Part shown: one piece after another, positions 1 through 8,622 of the stretch
Numbering within the stretch: the first letter of the stretch is position 1
How the letters are laid out: each line of letters starts with the position of its first letter
Assembly: GCF_018069625.1 (NCBI RefSeq)
Contig: NZ_CP072941.1
Location: forward strand, 3,410,001 to 3,474,000
From: Streptomyces yatensis
Lineage (GTDB): Bacteria; Actinomycetota; Actinomycetes; Streptomycetales; Streptomycetaceae
Length of the DNA: 64,000 bases
Direction: 5' to 3'
Position numbers and translations under genes: made by a program
Notes under the pieces: generated by a model
The model's input: the letters and a program-made list of their open reading frames with translations, nothing else
Database searches by the model: none
Told to the model about the DNA's origin: nothing

Positions 1-1227
1 GCCGTTGGCGTACGAGATCGCCTGCGCCTCTTCCGAGAAGGTCTGCACGGTGATGACCGGGCCGAAGACCTCGTTCTGGATGATCTCGTCGTCCTGCTTG
101 AGCCCGGAGACCACGGTGGGCGCGTAGAAGAAGCCCTTGTCGCCGACCCGGTGGCCGCCCGCCTCGACCTTGGCGTGGGCGGGGAGCCGGTCGATGAAGC
201 CGGAGACCTGGGCGAGCTGGTTGGCGTTGTTCAACGGGCCGTACAGCACGTCCTCGTCGTCGGGCGCGCCGGTCTTGGTCTCGGCGGCGGCCTTGGCGAG
301 CGCGCTCACGAACTCGTCGTGGATCGACTCGTGGACCAGCACCCGGGTGGCGGCCGTGCAGTCCTGGCCCGCGTTGAAGAAGCCCGCGACCGAGATGTCC
401 TCGACCGCCTTGGGGATGTCGGTGTCCTCGAAGACGACCACGGGGGCCTTGCCGCCGAGCTCCAGATGCACCCGCTTGACGTCCTTCGAGGCGCTCTCGG
501 CGACCTGCTTGCCGGCTCGCACCGAGCCGGTGATGGACGCCATGGCGGGCACGGAGTGCTCGACCATCAGCCGGCCGGTCTCGCGGTCGCCGCAGATCAC
601 GTTGAAGACGCCCTGCGGATGGCCCAGTTCCGCCAGCACTCCGCCGATGATCTCGGCGATCAGCACGGTGGAGGCGGGCGTGGTGTCCGAGGGCTTGATG
701 ACGACCGTATTGCCCGCGGCGAGGGCCGGGGCGAACTTCCACACAGCCATCATCATCGGGTAGTTCCACGGTGCGACCTGGGCGCAGACCCCGACCGGCT
801 CCCGCCGGATGATCGAGGTGAGGCCCTCCATGTACTCACCGGCCGAGCGGCCCTCCAGCATCCGGGCCGCGCCCGCGAAGAAGCGGATCTGGTCGATCAT
901 GGGCGGGATTTCCTCGTCCCGCGTGAGACCGATCGGCTTGCCGGTGTTCTCCGACTCGGCGGCGATCAGCTCCTCCGCCCGCGCCTCGAAGGCGTCGGCG
1001 ATCTTGAGCAGTGCCTTCTGCCGCTCGCCGGGCACCAGGTCGCGCCAGGCCGGGAAGGCGGCCTCGGCGGCGGCCATCGCCGCGTCCACGTCCGCCGCGC
1101 CCGACAGCGGCGCGGTGGCGTAGGGCTCGCCCGTGGCCGGGTTGACCACCTCCGTGGTCCGCCCGTCCGCGGCGTCCCGGAACGCTCCGTCGATGTAGTT
1201 GCGCAGACGACGCAGTTCGGTGGTCAC
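1..1227 (-). CDS. Aldehyde dehydrogenase, probably gamma-aminobutyraldehyde dehydrogenase (C-terminus beyond window)
   Basis: NAD(P)-dependent aldehyde dehydrogenase; 409 codons are visible and the protein runs off the left edge, so roughly the last 70 residues are missing. The catalytic Cys is seen at about residue 290 in NAGQDCTAATR and the general-base Glu at about residue 256 in LELGGKAP, both typical of the ALDH superfamily. The GTG start at 1227 follows GGAGGGG with a six-base spacer. It is divergent from an Lrp-type regulator followed by a class III aminotransferase. In Streptomyces this trio is linked to putrescine/GABA catabolism: the aminotransferase would make 4-aminobutanal, which this enzyme would oxidise to GABA. 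The family assignment is firm; the exact aldehyde substrate is inferred from context. Confidence 0.85.
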   Translation of the reverse strand, partial: MTTELRRLRNYIDGAFRDAADGRTTEVVNPATGEPYATAPLSGAADVDAAMAAAEAAFPAWRDLVPGERQKALLKIADAFEARAEELIAAESENTGKPIGLTRDEEIPPMIDQIRFFAGAARMLEGRSAGEYMEGLTSIIRREPVGVCAQVAPWNYPMMMAVWKFAPALAAGNTVVIKPSDTTPASTVLIAEIIGGVLAELGHPQGVFNVICGDRETGRLMVEHSVPAMASITGSVRAGKQVAESASKDVKRVHLELGGKAPVVVFEDTDIPKAVEDISVAGFFNAGQDCTAATRVLVHESIHDEFVSALAKAAAETKTGAPDDEDVLYGPLNNANQLAQVSGFIDRLPAHAKVEAGGHRVGDKGFFYAPTVVSGLKQDDEIIQNEVFGPVITVQTFSEEAQAISYANG

Positions 1228-1354
1228 GTGCCACCCCTCCTGTCAGCTGTCCGATGGGTGAGACACCCACATTAGTCGCCGGGGCTGCGCTTTCAACATA
1301 CCCGCCACACCAGAACAACGGAATCAGTGTTTTTAGGGCCCCTCAACGACGGAA

Positions 1355-1366
1355 TTCATCGATGAA
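1355..1366. promoter_or_regulatory. Perfect 12-bp palindrome between divergent aldehyde dehydrogenase and Lrp gene
   Basis: TTCATCGATGAA is a perfect dyad in the divergent intergenic region, about 30 bases before the Lrp-type start. It lies in an AT-richer patch (1315-1367). Position and symmetry suggest an operator, most simply for the adjacent Lrp/AsnC protein. No experimental consensus was compared. Confidence 0.4.
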
Positions 1367-1396
1367 AGGTTGCGACACGGGCGAGGCTCGTGCACA

Positions 1397-1876
1397 GTGA
1401 GGGTCGTGGCCACACCTGACAAGAACGGCACGACCCTCGACTCCGTATCCCTGGCGATCATTGAGCAGCTCCAGGAAGACGGCCGCCGGCCGTACGCCGC
1501 CATCGGAAAGGCCGTGGGGCTCTCCGAGGCCGCCGTGCGGCAGCGCGTGCAAAAGCTGCTCGACCAGGGCGTGATGCAGATCGTCGCCGTCACCGATCCT
1601 CTCACCGTGGGGTTCCGGCGGCAGGCGATGGTCGGCATCAACGTCGAGGGCGATCTCGACCCGGTCGCGGACGCGCTGACCGCCATGGACGAGGTCGAGT
1701 ACGTGGTCGTCACCGCGGGTTCCTTCGATCTCCTGATCGAGATCGTCTGCGAGGACGACGACCATCTCCTCGAAATGATCAACAAGCGGATCCGCACGCT
1801 GCCCGGTGTGCGCTCCACCGAGAGCTTCGTCTACCTCAAGCTCCGAAAGCAGACCTATACCTGGGGAACGAGATAG
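1397..1876 (+). CDS. Lrp/AsnC family transcriptional regulator
   Basis: A 159-residue Lrp/AsnC-type regulator. The N-terminal helix-turn-helix is recognisable (DGRRPYAAIGKAVGLSEAAV region), followed by the beta-alpha-beta RAM ligand-binding and oligomerisation domain (VEYVVVTAGSFDLLIEIVC region). The start is uncertain: GTG at 1397 has GAGG ten bases upstream; GTG at 1406 and TTG at 1370 are in frame. The stop at 1876 is two bases before the aminotransferase ATG, so the two are probably cotranscribed and coupled. By position it likely controls the aminotransferase and the divergent dehydrogenase in response to an amine or amino acid; the ligand is not known from sequence. Confidence 0.85.
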   Translation: MRVVATPDKNGTTLDSVSLAIIEQLQEDGRRPYAAIGKAVGLSEAAVRQRVQKLLDQGVMQIVAVTDPLTVGFRRQAMVGINVEGDLDPVADALTAMDEVEYVVVTAGSFDLLIEIVCEDDDHLLEMINKRIRTLPGVRSTESFVYLKLRKQTYTWGTR

Positions 1877-1878
1877 CA

Positions 1879-3240
1879 ATGAGCGCCGACCTCTCCAAGA
1901 CGGCGTACGACCACCTGTGGATGCACTTCACCCGCATGTCGTCGTACGAGAACTCCCCCGTGCCGACGATCGTGCGCGGTGAGGGCACGTACATCTTCGA
2001 CGACAAGGGCAAGCGGTACATCGACGGTCTGGCCGGCCTGTTCGTGGTCAACGCGGGCCACGGCCGGGTCGAATTGGCGGAGACGGCCTACAAGCAGGCC
2101 CAGGAGCTCGCCTTCTTCCCGGTGTGGAGCTACGCCCACCCCAAGGCCGTCGAGCTCGCCGAGCGGCTCGCGGGCTACGCACCCGGCGACCTGAACAAGG
2201 TCTTCTTCACCACGGGCGGCGGCGAGGCCGTCGAGACCGCCTGGAAGCTGGCCAAGCAGTACTTCAAGCTCACCGGCAAGCCCACCAAGCACAAGGTGAT
2301 ATCCCGGGCGGTGGCCTATCACGGCACCCCGCAGGGAGCCCTGTCGATCACCGGGCTGCCGGGGCTCAAGGCCCCCTTCGAACCGCTGGTCCCCGGTGCC
2401 CACAAGGTCCCCAACACCAACATCTACCGCGCCCCGATCTTCGGCGACGACCCCGTGGCGTTCGGCCGCTGGGCCGCCGACCAGATCGAGCAGCAGATCC
2501 TCTTCGAGGGCCCGGACACCGTGGCCGCGGTCTTCCTGGAGCCGGTGCAGAACGCGGGCGGCTGCTTCCCGCCGCCGCCCGGGTACTTCCAGCGGGTCCG
2601 CGAGATCTGCGACAAGTACGACGTGCTGCTGGTCTCGGACGAGGTCATCTGCGCCTTCGGCCGGCTGGGCACGATCTTCGCCTGTGACAAGTTCGGCTAC
2701 GTCCCGGACATGATCACCTGCGCCAAGGGCATGACCTCGGGCTACTCCCCGATCGGCGCGTGCATCATCTCCGACCGGCTCGCCGAGCCGTTCTACGAGG
2801 GCGACAACACCTTCCTCCACGGCTACACCTTCGGCGGCCACCCGGTCTCGGCCGCGGTCGGCGTCGCCAACCTCGACATCTTCGAGCGCGAGGGCCTCAA
2901 CCAGCATGTGCTGGACAACGAGGGCGCGTTCCGGTCCACGCTGGAGCGGCTGCACGATCTGCCGATCGTCGGCGATGTCCGGGGGAATGGTTTCTTCTAC
3001 GGCATCGAGCTGGTGAAGGACAAGGCCACCAAGGAGTCCTTCGACGAGGAGGAGACCGAGCGGATCCTCTACGGCTTCCTCTCCAAGGCGCTCTACGAGA
3101 ACGGGCTGTACTGCCGGGCCGACGACCGCGGCGACCCGGTCGTGCAGCTGGCGCCGCCGCTGATCGCCGACCAGGCGCTGTTCGACGAGATCGAGCAGAT
3201 CCTGCGGGCGGTGCTGACCGAGGCGTGGACGAAGCTCTGA
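1879..3240 (+). CDS. Class III PLP-dependent aminotransferase (putrescine/omega-amine type)
   Basis: A 453-residue fold-type I, class III aminotransferase. Visible hallmarks are the cofactor-phosphate segment FTTGGGEAVE, the aromatic-His YHGTPQG, the Asp of LLVSDEVICAFGR that contacts the pyridine nitrogen, and the Schiff-base Lys in CAKGMTSGYSP. Length is normal for the family. The ATG is two bases after the Lrp stop. Next to an aminobutyraldehyde dehydrogenase it most likely deaminates putrescine or a related omega-amine with pyruvate or 2-oxoglutarate as acceptor. Substrate preference cannot be read from sequence; beta-alanine:pyruvate or GABA transaminase activity are alternatives. Confidence 0.88.
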   Translation: MSADLSKTAYDHLWMHFTRMSSYENSPVPTIVRGEGTYIFDDKGKRYIDGLAGLFVVNAGHGRVELAETAYKQAQELAFFPVWSYAHPKAVELAERLAGYAPGDLNKVFFTTGGGEAVETAWKLAKQYFKLTGKPTKHKVISRAVAYHGTPQGALSITGLPGLKAPFEPLVPGAHKVPNTNIYRAPIFGDDPVAFGRWAADQIEQQILFEGPDTVAAVFLEPVQNAGGCFPPPPGYFQRVREICDKYDVLLVSDEVICAFGRLGTIFACDKFGYVPDMITCAKGMTSGYSPIGACIISDRLAEPFYEGDNTFLHGYTFGGHPVSAAVGVANLDIFEREGLNQHVLDNEGAFRSTLERLHDLPIVGDVRGNGFFYGIELVKDKATKESFDEEETERILYGFLSKALYENGLYCRADDRGDPVVQLAPPLIADQALFDEIEQILRAVLTEAWTKL

Positions 3241-3309
3241 CGGTCGGTCGCTTGCGGAGCCCATGGGGGCGTAGTGCAGCTTTAGTTGAGGCTCGGGTTC
3301 ACGTGAGGC

Positions 3310-3400
3310 TAAGGCCCAGTTGAGGTTCAGCAGGTTCAGCCCATGTGAGCTCAGGCCCAGTTGGGGCCCAGGTCCTTGTGGAGCTCAGGCCCACTTGAGG
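3310..3400. repeat. Three imperfect 16-bp direct repeats at a convergent gene end
   Basis: Near-identical units of the form tNaggcccaNttgNgg lie at 3310-3325, 3351-3366 and 3385-3400. The last copy includes the stop codon of the PucR-type gene. The region is otherwise non-coding between the aminotransferase and the PucR gene, and no good inverted repeat was seen. The origin may be local slippage duplication. Confidence 0.6.
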
Positions 3401-4929
3401 GCGAACCACAGCTCCATCCGGACGTCCGCGTCGCCGAGGTCCACATCGAGCAGGGCCTCGGCGCGGGCGATCCGCTGACGGACCGTATTGCGGTGCACCT
3501 CCAGTGCCACCGCCGTACGGTCCCAGCTGCCGTGCAGCGACAGCCACACCCGCACCGTCTCCAGCAGCGCCGGCGCGCCGTCGAGCGGCGCGAGCAGGGC
3601 CCGGCCGTGCGCCCCCGCCTCGGCCGGATCCACCAGCGAGACGACGCCGCCCGCGCGGGACGGGCCGTGCCGCACCAGCGGCACCCGCCCGGCGACGGCC
3701 CGCCGCAGCGCACGGGCGGCGTCGGCGCCGCCGCGCGGCAGCTCCGCGGCCGCTACGGGCGCCCCGACGCCCAGGGTCCAGCCGGGCTGCGCCCGTACCG
3801 CCCCCTCGCCCGGCACGAGGGCGCACAGCGCGTCCCCGTCGAGGTCGACCAGCGGCGTCCCGAGCCCGGCCGCGAGCGCCGCCGTGGCCAGCAGCCCGTC
3901 GTCCCGGCCGCGGCCGCGCCGCCGCCCGTGCACCACGGTCCACAGCCCGCCGTCCTCGCGGGTCCCGGATCTCCCCTCGGGGGGCGTCCCCGCCTGCCCC
4001 GGCGAGGGGCTGAGCAGCCCCGCCACCCGTGCCGGATCGGCGCCGAGCATCAGCCGTACCAGCGCCGCCGTGCGCTCTGCCTCGGCCCCGACCACCCGCC
4101 GCGCCGTCAGCAGGGACAGCAGCACCACGGCCACTCCCACGATCGCCCCGTCCGCGCCGTCCCGCCGGGGAGCGCAGACGCCGAGTGCGAGCCGGTCCTC
4201 CGGCCCGGCCGGACCGCCCAGCCCGTACGCGGTCAGCTGCAACTCCTCACCGTCCGCGCCGGCCGCCCGGCCCGCCGCCGAGGACGGGCCCGAGCGCAGC
4301 CGGGCCGCGAGCGCGCCGAGCGCCGTACGGGCTGGGCGGTCCGGCCGCGGCCCGGCGGCCGCCAGCTCCGCACCGTCCGGGCCATAGAGCACCGTCCACG
4401 CCCCGAGGTGCTGACCCAGCTGCCGCAGCACGGCCGGTACGGGGTGCGGGCGCGCCGCGGCCGTCGCCAGCGACTGCTGTGCCTCGGTGACGCTCCGCAG
4501 CTCATGATGGCGGCGCTCGGCCATCGCGTCCCAGACGGCGCTCGCGACGGCCGTGAAGGTCGTCTGCCGCGGCACCTCGACCAGCGGCAGCCCATGCCGG
4601 TCGCACGCCTCGACCAGCGCGCGGGGCACCGTGTCGTGCACCGGCGCGATGCCGAAGCCGAGCGCCGCCGCGCCCGCCTGGACGGTACGGGCCACATAGC
4701 GGTCCCAGTAGGTGCCGGCGCCCGCCGCCTCCGGGCAGTGCACCCCCGCGCTGAGCAGCAACTCGCCGCCCAGCAGATACGGGACGGGGTCCTCCATCTC
4801 GCTGGTGTGGACGAAGTACACGGGCGTGTCCGCCTCGCGCGCCCCCGCGACCTGCCGCAGGCCGAGGGCGGGGTGGCCGAGGAGGGTGGCGAGCGGGACG
4901 GGGGCCGTCGGGGGTACGCGGTCGTTCAT
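3385..4929 (-). CDS. PucR family transcriptional regulator
   Basis: A 514-residue PucR-like regulator. The N-terminal PucR domain is recognisable (PLATLLGHPALGLRQVAG onward, about residues 10-130), then a poorly conserved middle, then the C-terminal PucR-type helix-turn-helix near residues 450-510 (SWDRTAVALEVHRNTVRQRI). ATG 4929 was chosen because conserved PucR sequence begins within about ten residues; an in-frame ATG at 4986 would add 19 residues and has no ribosome site. It is divergent from a sodium:solute symporter and a ThDP enzyme, so it is a good candidate for the local regulator of that uptake/decarboxylation pair. The effector is unknown. Confidence 0.85.
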   Translation of the reverse strand: MNDRVPPTAPVPLATLLGHPALGLRQVAGAREADTPVYFVHTSEMEDPVPYLLGGELLLSAGVHCPEAAGAGTYWDRYVARTVQAGAAALGFGIAPVHDTVPRALVEACDRHGLPLVEVPRQTTFTAVASAVWDAMAERRHHELRSVTEAQQSLATAAARPHPVPAVLRQLGQHLGAWTVLYGPDGAELAAAGPRPDRPARTALGALAARLRSGPSSAAGRAAGADGEELQLTAYGLGGPAGPEDRLALGVCAPRRDGADGAIVGVAVVLLSLLTARRVVGAEAERTAALVRLMLGADPARVAGLLSPSPGQAGTPPEGRSGTREDGGLWTVVHGRRRGRGRDDGLLATAALAAGLGTPLVDLDGDALCALVPGEGAVRAQPGWTLGVGAPVAAAELPRGGADAARALRRAVAGRVPLVRHGPSRAGGVVSLVDPAEAGAHGRALLAPLDGAPALLETVRVWLSLHGSWDRTAVALEVHRNTVRQRIARAEALLDVDLGDADVRMELWFALKWA

Positions 4930-5212
4930 CACGGCGGGCCTCGCGTGGGGGCGGTCGGGACGGTCCGTAGAGGACGGTTCGTACATCCCGGGGATCGGGA
5001 GTGGAGGAAACGTACACTTCCCGGACGCTCCGGCGACACCTAGGGTCTCCGTCACTCCCCACATTCCCCGCACGACCCGTACTCCCCCACACTCCCCGCA
5101 CTCCCCACGACCCGATCCCCGCGGATCGCCGGGACCTCCCCGATCCCGTGCGGCTCCGCCCGCCCGATCTCCCGACCGCCAGCCGACCCCCGCCGGAGCG
5201 AGGAGCACCGCC

Positions 5213-6688
5213 ATGACCGCTGTCGACTACACCGTGATCGTCGTCTATCTCGCGGGCATGCTCGCGCTCGGCTGGTGGGGCATGCGCCGCACCACGTCCA
5301 CCAGCGACTTCCTGGTCGCCGGCCGGCGGCTGGGGCCGTTCATGTACTCCGGGACGATGGCCGCGATCGTGCTCGGCGGCGCGTCCACCATCGGCGGCGT
5401 CGGGCTCGGCTACCAGTACGGGCTCTCCGGCGCCTGGATGGTCATCACCATCGGCCTGGGGCTGCTGGCGCTGTCGGTCTTCTTCTCGGCGCGCATCGCC
5501 CGCCTCAAGGTCTACACGGTCAGCCAGATGCTGGACCTGCGCTACGGCGGCTCCTCCGGGCTGATCTCGGGCATCGTGATGTGGGGCTACACCCTGATGC
5601 TCGCGGTCACCTCGACCATCGCCTACGCCACCATCTTCGACGTGATCTTCGGCCTGGACCGGATCATCGCCATCGTGCTCGGCGGGGCGATCGTGGTCTG
5701 TTACTCGACGCTCGGCGGCATGTGGTCGATCACCCTCACCGACATGGTGCAGTTCGTGGTCAAGACGGTCGGCGTGCTGCTCCTGCTGCTGCCGATCGCG
5801 GTGGTGAAGGCGGGCGGCTTCGGCGCGATGAAGTCCGAACTCCCCCACGGCTACTTCTCCCCGCTGGGCATCGGCGGCCAGACCGTCTTCACCTATGTGC
5901 TCATCTACTCCTTCGGCATGCTGATCGGCCAGGACATCTGGCAGCGGGTCTTCACCGCCCGCGATGACAAGGTGGCCCGCCGTGGCGGCACCGCGGCCGG
6001 TACGTACTGCCTGGCCTACGCGGTCGCGGGCGCGGTCATCGGCACGGCGGCGAAGGTGCTGTACCCCAAGCTGGACGCCCCCGACGACGCGTTCGCGACC
6101 ATCGTCAAGGACTCCCTCCCGGTGGGCGTGAAGGGGCTGGTGCTGGCCGCCGCGCTGTCCGCGGTGATGTCCACCTCCTCGGGCGCGCTCATCGCCTGCG
6201 CGACGGTGGCCAACAACGACATCTGGGCCCGGCTGCGCGGCCGTACGCTCCGTACGGCCGGTGGCGCCCACGACGAGGTCGGCGGCAACCGCGTCTTCAT
6301 CCTCATCATGGGCATCGCCGTGATCGGCATCTCCGTCGCGCTCAACAATGTCGTGGAGGCGCTGACCGTCGCCTACAACGTGCTGGTCGGCGGGTTGCTG
6401 ATGCCGATCCTGGGCGGGCTGCTGTGGAAGCGCGGCACCGGCGCGGGCGCCCTGGCCTCGGTCGGTGTCGGCGGCCTTACGGTCATCGCGCTGATGGGGT
6501 GGAAGGGCATCCTCGCCAATGAACCCATCTACTTCGGGCTGCTGGCCTCGCTGGTGGCGTATGTGGCGGTCAGCCTCGCCACCAAGCCGACCGACGCGGC
6601 GATCCTCGACGCCTGGCGGCGCCGGCTCGCCGGTGAACCGCCCGCCCCCGCCTCCGAGGCCACCAGCCCGGCCACGGCGGGCGCCTGA
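5213..6688 (+). CDS. Sodium:solute symporter family transporter
   Basis: A 491-residue integral membrane protein of the SSS family (LeuT fold). It has about 13 hydrophobic segments, an N-terminal GMRRTTSTSDFLVAGRR motif typical of SSS members, and a conserved core around the ninth segment (AAALSAVMSTSSGALIACATV). The ATG at 5213 is preceded by AGGAG with a seven-base spacer. It lies 283 bp from the divergent PucR gene and 88 bp before a ThDP-dependent enzyme, suggesting import of an organic acid that the enzyme then acts on. The substrate is not determined by sequence; pantothenate, proline and carboxylate transporters share the fold. Confidence 0.85.
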   Translation: MTAVDYTVIVVYLAGMLALGWWGMRRTTSTSDFLVAGRRLGPFMYSGTMAAIVLGGASTIGGVGLGYQYGLSGAWMVITIGLGLLALSVFFSARIARLKVYTVSQMLDLRYGGSSGLISGIVMWGYTLMLAVTSTIAYATIFDVIFGLDRIIAIVLGGAIVVCYSTLGGMWSITLTDMVQFVVKTVGVLLLLLPIAVVKAGGFGAMKSELPHGYFSPLGIGGQTVFTYVLIYSFGMLIGQDIWQRVFTARDDKVARRGGTAAGTYCLAYAVAGAVIGTAAKVLYPKLDAPDDAFATIVKDSLPVGVKGLVLAAALSAVMSTSSGALIACATVANNDIWARLRGRTLRTAGGAHDEVGGNRVFILIMGIAVIGISVALNNVVEALTVAYNVLVGGLLMPILGGLLWKRGTGAGALASVGVGGLTVIALMGWKGILANEPIYFGLLASLVAYVAVSLATKPTDAAILDAWRRRLAGEPPAPASEATSPATAGA

Positions 6689-6776
6689 CACGGCCTCGCG
6701 CCGCCACACCGGCACCGCCATACGTACCCCTCCCTCATCCGCGCTTCCATACGCCCCGTCAGAAAGGCCCCCACCC

Positions 6777-8453
6777 ATGCCCACCGCACAGCGCGCGCGT
6801 CACGGCGGCGATCTCGTCGTGGAGTCCCTCACCGCGCTCGGGGCGAGCACCGTGTTCGGACTTCCCGGACAGCACGCTCTCGGGGCGTTCGACGCGCTGC
6901 GGCGGTCCGGGCTCACCTATGTGGGGCTGCGGGTGGAGAACAACGCCGGGTTCGCCGCCGACGCCTTCGCGCGTGTCACCGGGACGGTCGCGCCGCTGCT
7001 GGTGTCCACCGGGCCGGGGGCGCTGATGACGCTCGCCGCGCTGCAGGAGTCGGCGGCGGCCTCCGCGCCCGTCCTGGCCATCGGCAGCCAGGTGCCGACC
7101 GCGGGGCTCGGCGGCGGGCGCAAGGGCTATCTCCATGAACTCGTCGACCAGAAGGCGTCGTTCCGCGACATCGTCAAGTCCGTCCACACGGTCCGTACCG
7201 CATCCCAGATCCCCTCCGCGGTCGCCGCCGCCTGGGCGTCCGCGCTGGAGGCCCCCGCCGGGCCGGTATGGCTGGAGATCCCGCAGGACGTGCTGCTCGC
7301 ACCGGTCGCCGTGCCGCCCGTGACCTCCCTGCGCGCCGAACCCCGGCCGCTGCCGCCCCGGCCCGAGCTGACGGCGGAGGCCGCGAGGCTGCTGAGCGCC
7401 GCCGAGCGTCCGGTGATCCTGGCCGGCGGCGGAGTGGTGCGCGCCGGGGCGCGGCAGGAGCTGCGGGCGCTGGCCGAGGCGCTGGACGCGCCCGTGGCGA
7501 CGACCTTCGGCGGCAAGGGCGCGTTCCCCTGGGATCATCCGCTCTCGCTCCAGTCCTGGCTGGAGGACGCGCACACCACCGAGTTCCTGGAGGACGCCGA
7601 CGTCCTGCTGGTCGTCGGCTCCGGACTGGGTGAACTCTCCTCCAACTACCACACGTTCCGCCCGCGCGGCCGCCTGGTCCAGATCGAGGCCGATCTCGGC
7701 AAGCTGGAGTCCAACCACCCGGCGCTCGGCATCCACGCCGACGCCCGCGAGGCGCTGGCCGCCCTCACCGAGACCGTCACGCCGCGCCCGCCGGGCACGG
7801 CGGCCAAGGCCGCGGCCGGGCTGCTCACCCGGGTACGGGAGCGCATCGACGCGCAGGGTCTGGAACTGGAGCAGCGGGTGCTGGGCGCGGTGCGGGACGC
7901 GCTGCCCGATGACTCCCCCAGCTTCTGGGACATGACGATCCTCTCCTACTGGGCCTGGTCGGCCTTCGATTCCCGTGCGGGTGCCCTGCACTCGGCGCAG
8001 GGCGCGGGCGGCCTCGGCTACGGCTTCCCGGCCGCCCTCGGCGCCGCCGCCGCGGATCCCGGACGGCCGGTGCTGGCCGTGTCGGGCGACGGCGGGGCGA
8101 TGTACTCGATCGCCGAACTCGCCACCGCCCACCAGTACCGGCTCCCCGTCACCTGGCTGATCGTGGACGACGGCGGCTACGGCATCCTGCGCGAGTACAT
8201 GACGGACACGTTCGGCGAGGCGACCGCCACCGAGCTGTCCCGCCCGGACTTCGTCACGCTGGCCGAGTCCTTCGGTGTCCCGGCGGTCCGTACCACACCC
8301 GAGCGGCTGCGCGCGGACCTCGCCGGCGCCCTGGCGGCCCCCGGGCCGTCGGTCGTGGTGCTGCCCGCGCTGCTGCGCATGTTCGCGCCCACCCACCTGG
8401 ACCGGCTCGCCGACGGCCGCCCCGATGACGGCCCCGGACTCGATCAGGGCTGA
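6777..8453 (+). CDS. Thiamine diphosphate-dependent enzyme, benzoylformate decarboxylase / acetolactate synthase-like
   Basis: A 558-residue three-domain ThDP enzyme: N-terminal pyrimidine-binding domain with the catalytic Glu in RVENNAGFAADAFAR, a central Rossmann-like domain (about 190-320), and a C-terminal pyrophosphate domain with GDGGAMYSIAEL. The latter resembles benzoylformate decarboxylase more than acetolactate synthase. The metal-binding NN at the end of the GDG motif is DD here (LIVDDGGYG), a mild deviation. The ATG at 6777 has AAAGG upstream. It follows the SSS symporter and likely decarboxylates or carboligates an imported 2-oxo acid; the precise reaction is an inference. There is no separate small regulatory subunit next to it, arguing against biosynthetic acetolactate synthase. 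Confidence 0.8.
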   Translation: MPTAQRARHGGDLVVESLTALGASTVFGLPGQHALGAFDALRRSGLTYVGLRVENNAGFAADAFARVTGTVAPLLVSTGPGALMTLAALQESAAASAPVLAIGSQVPTAGLGGGRKGYLHELVDQKASFRDIVKSVHTVRTASQIPSAVAAAWASALEAPAGPVWLEIPQDVLLAPVAVPPVTSLRAEPRPLPPRPELTAEAARLLSAAERPVILAGGGVVRAGARQELRALAEALDAPVATTFGGKGAFPWDHPLSLQSWLEDAHTTEFLEDADVLLVVGSGLGELSSNYHTFRPRGRLVQIEADLGKLESNHPALGIHADAREALAALTETVTPRPPGTAAKAAAGLLTRVRERIDAQGLELEQRVLGAVRDALPDDSPSFWDMTILSYWAWSAFDSRAGALHSAQGAGGLGYGFPAALGAAAADPGRPVLAVSGDGGAMYSIAELATAHQYRLPVTWLIVDDGGYGILREYMTDTFGEATATELSRPDFVTLAESFGVPAVRTTPERLRADLAGALAAPGPSVVVLPALLRMFAPTHLDRLADGRPDDGPGLDQG

Positions 8454-8486
8454 TCGGAGCCAGACCCCGATCAGGGCTGATCGGAG
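8441..8486. repeat. Two copies of a palindromic 19-bp unit at the end of the ThDP gene
   Basis: The 19-bp sequence CGATCAGGGCTGATCGGAG occurs at 8441-8459 and again at 8468-8486, a 27-base period. The core CGATCAG-GG-CTGATCG is a perfect inverted repeat. The first copy spans the stop codon of the ThDP enzyme gene. It could be duplicated protein-binding sites or a tandem duplication of the gene end. Confidence 0.7.
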
Positions 8487-8490
8487 GAAA

Positions 8491-8528
8491 TGGGGGCCAC
8501 CCGCGCCGAGCCTGGGCGCGGGCCCCCA
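8491..8528 (+). terminator. Strong GC-rich hairpin after the ThDP enzyme gene
   Basis: TGGGGGCC and CCGCGCC arms pair with GGGCGCGG and GGCCCCCA across a short loop. There is no T-run, as is usual for Streptomyces terminators. It probably ends the symporter/ThDP transcript. Confidence 0.65.
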
Positions 8529-8622
8529 CCCGAGTCCTTACCGTGCCAGTGACCCATTGGCTTCGCGCTCGTTCACCCAACCGGGGGAATGAGACGATCG
8601 CAGGTAAGGCGAGGTGCTCGGG

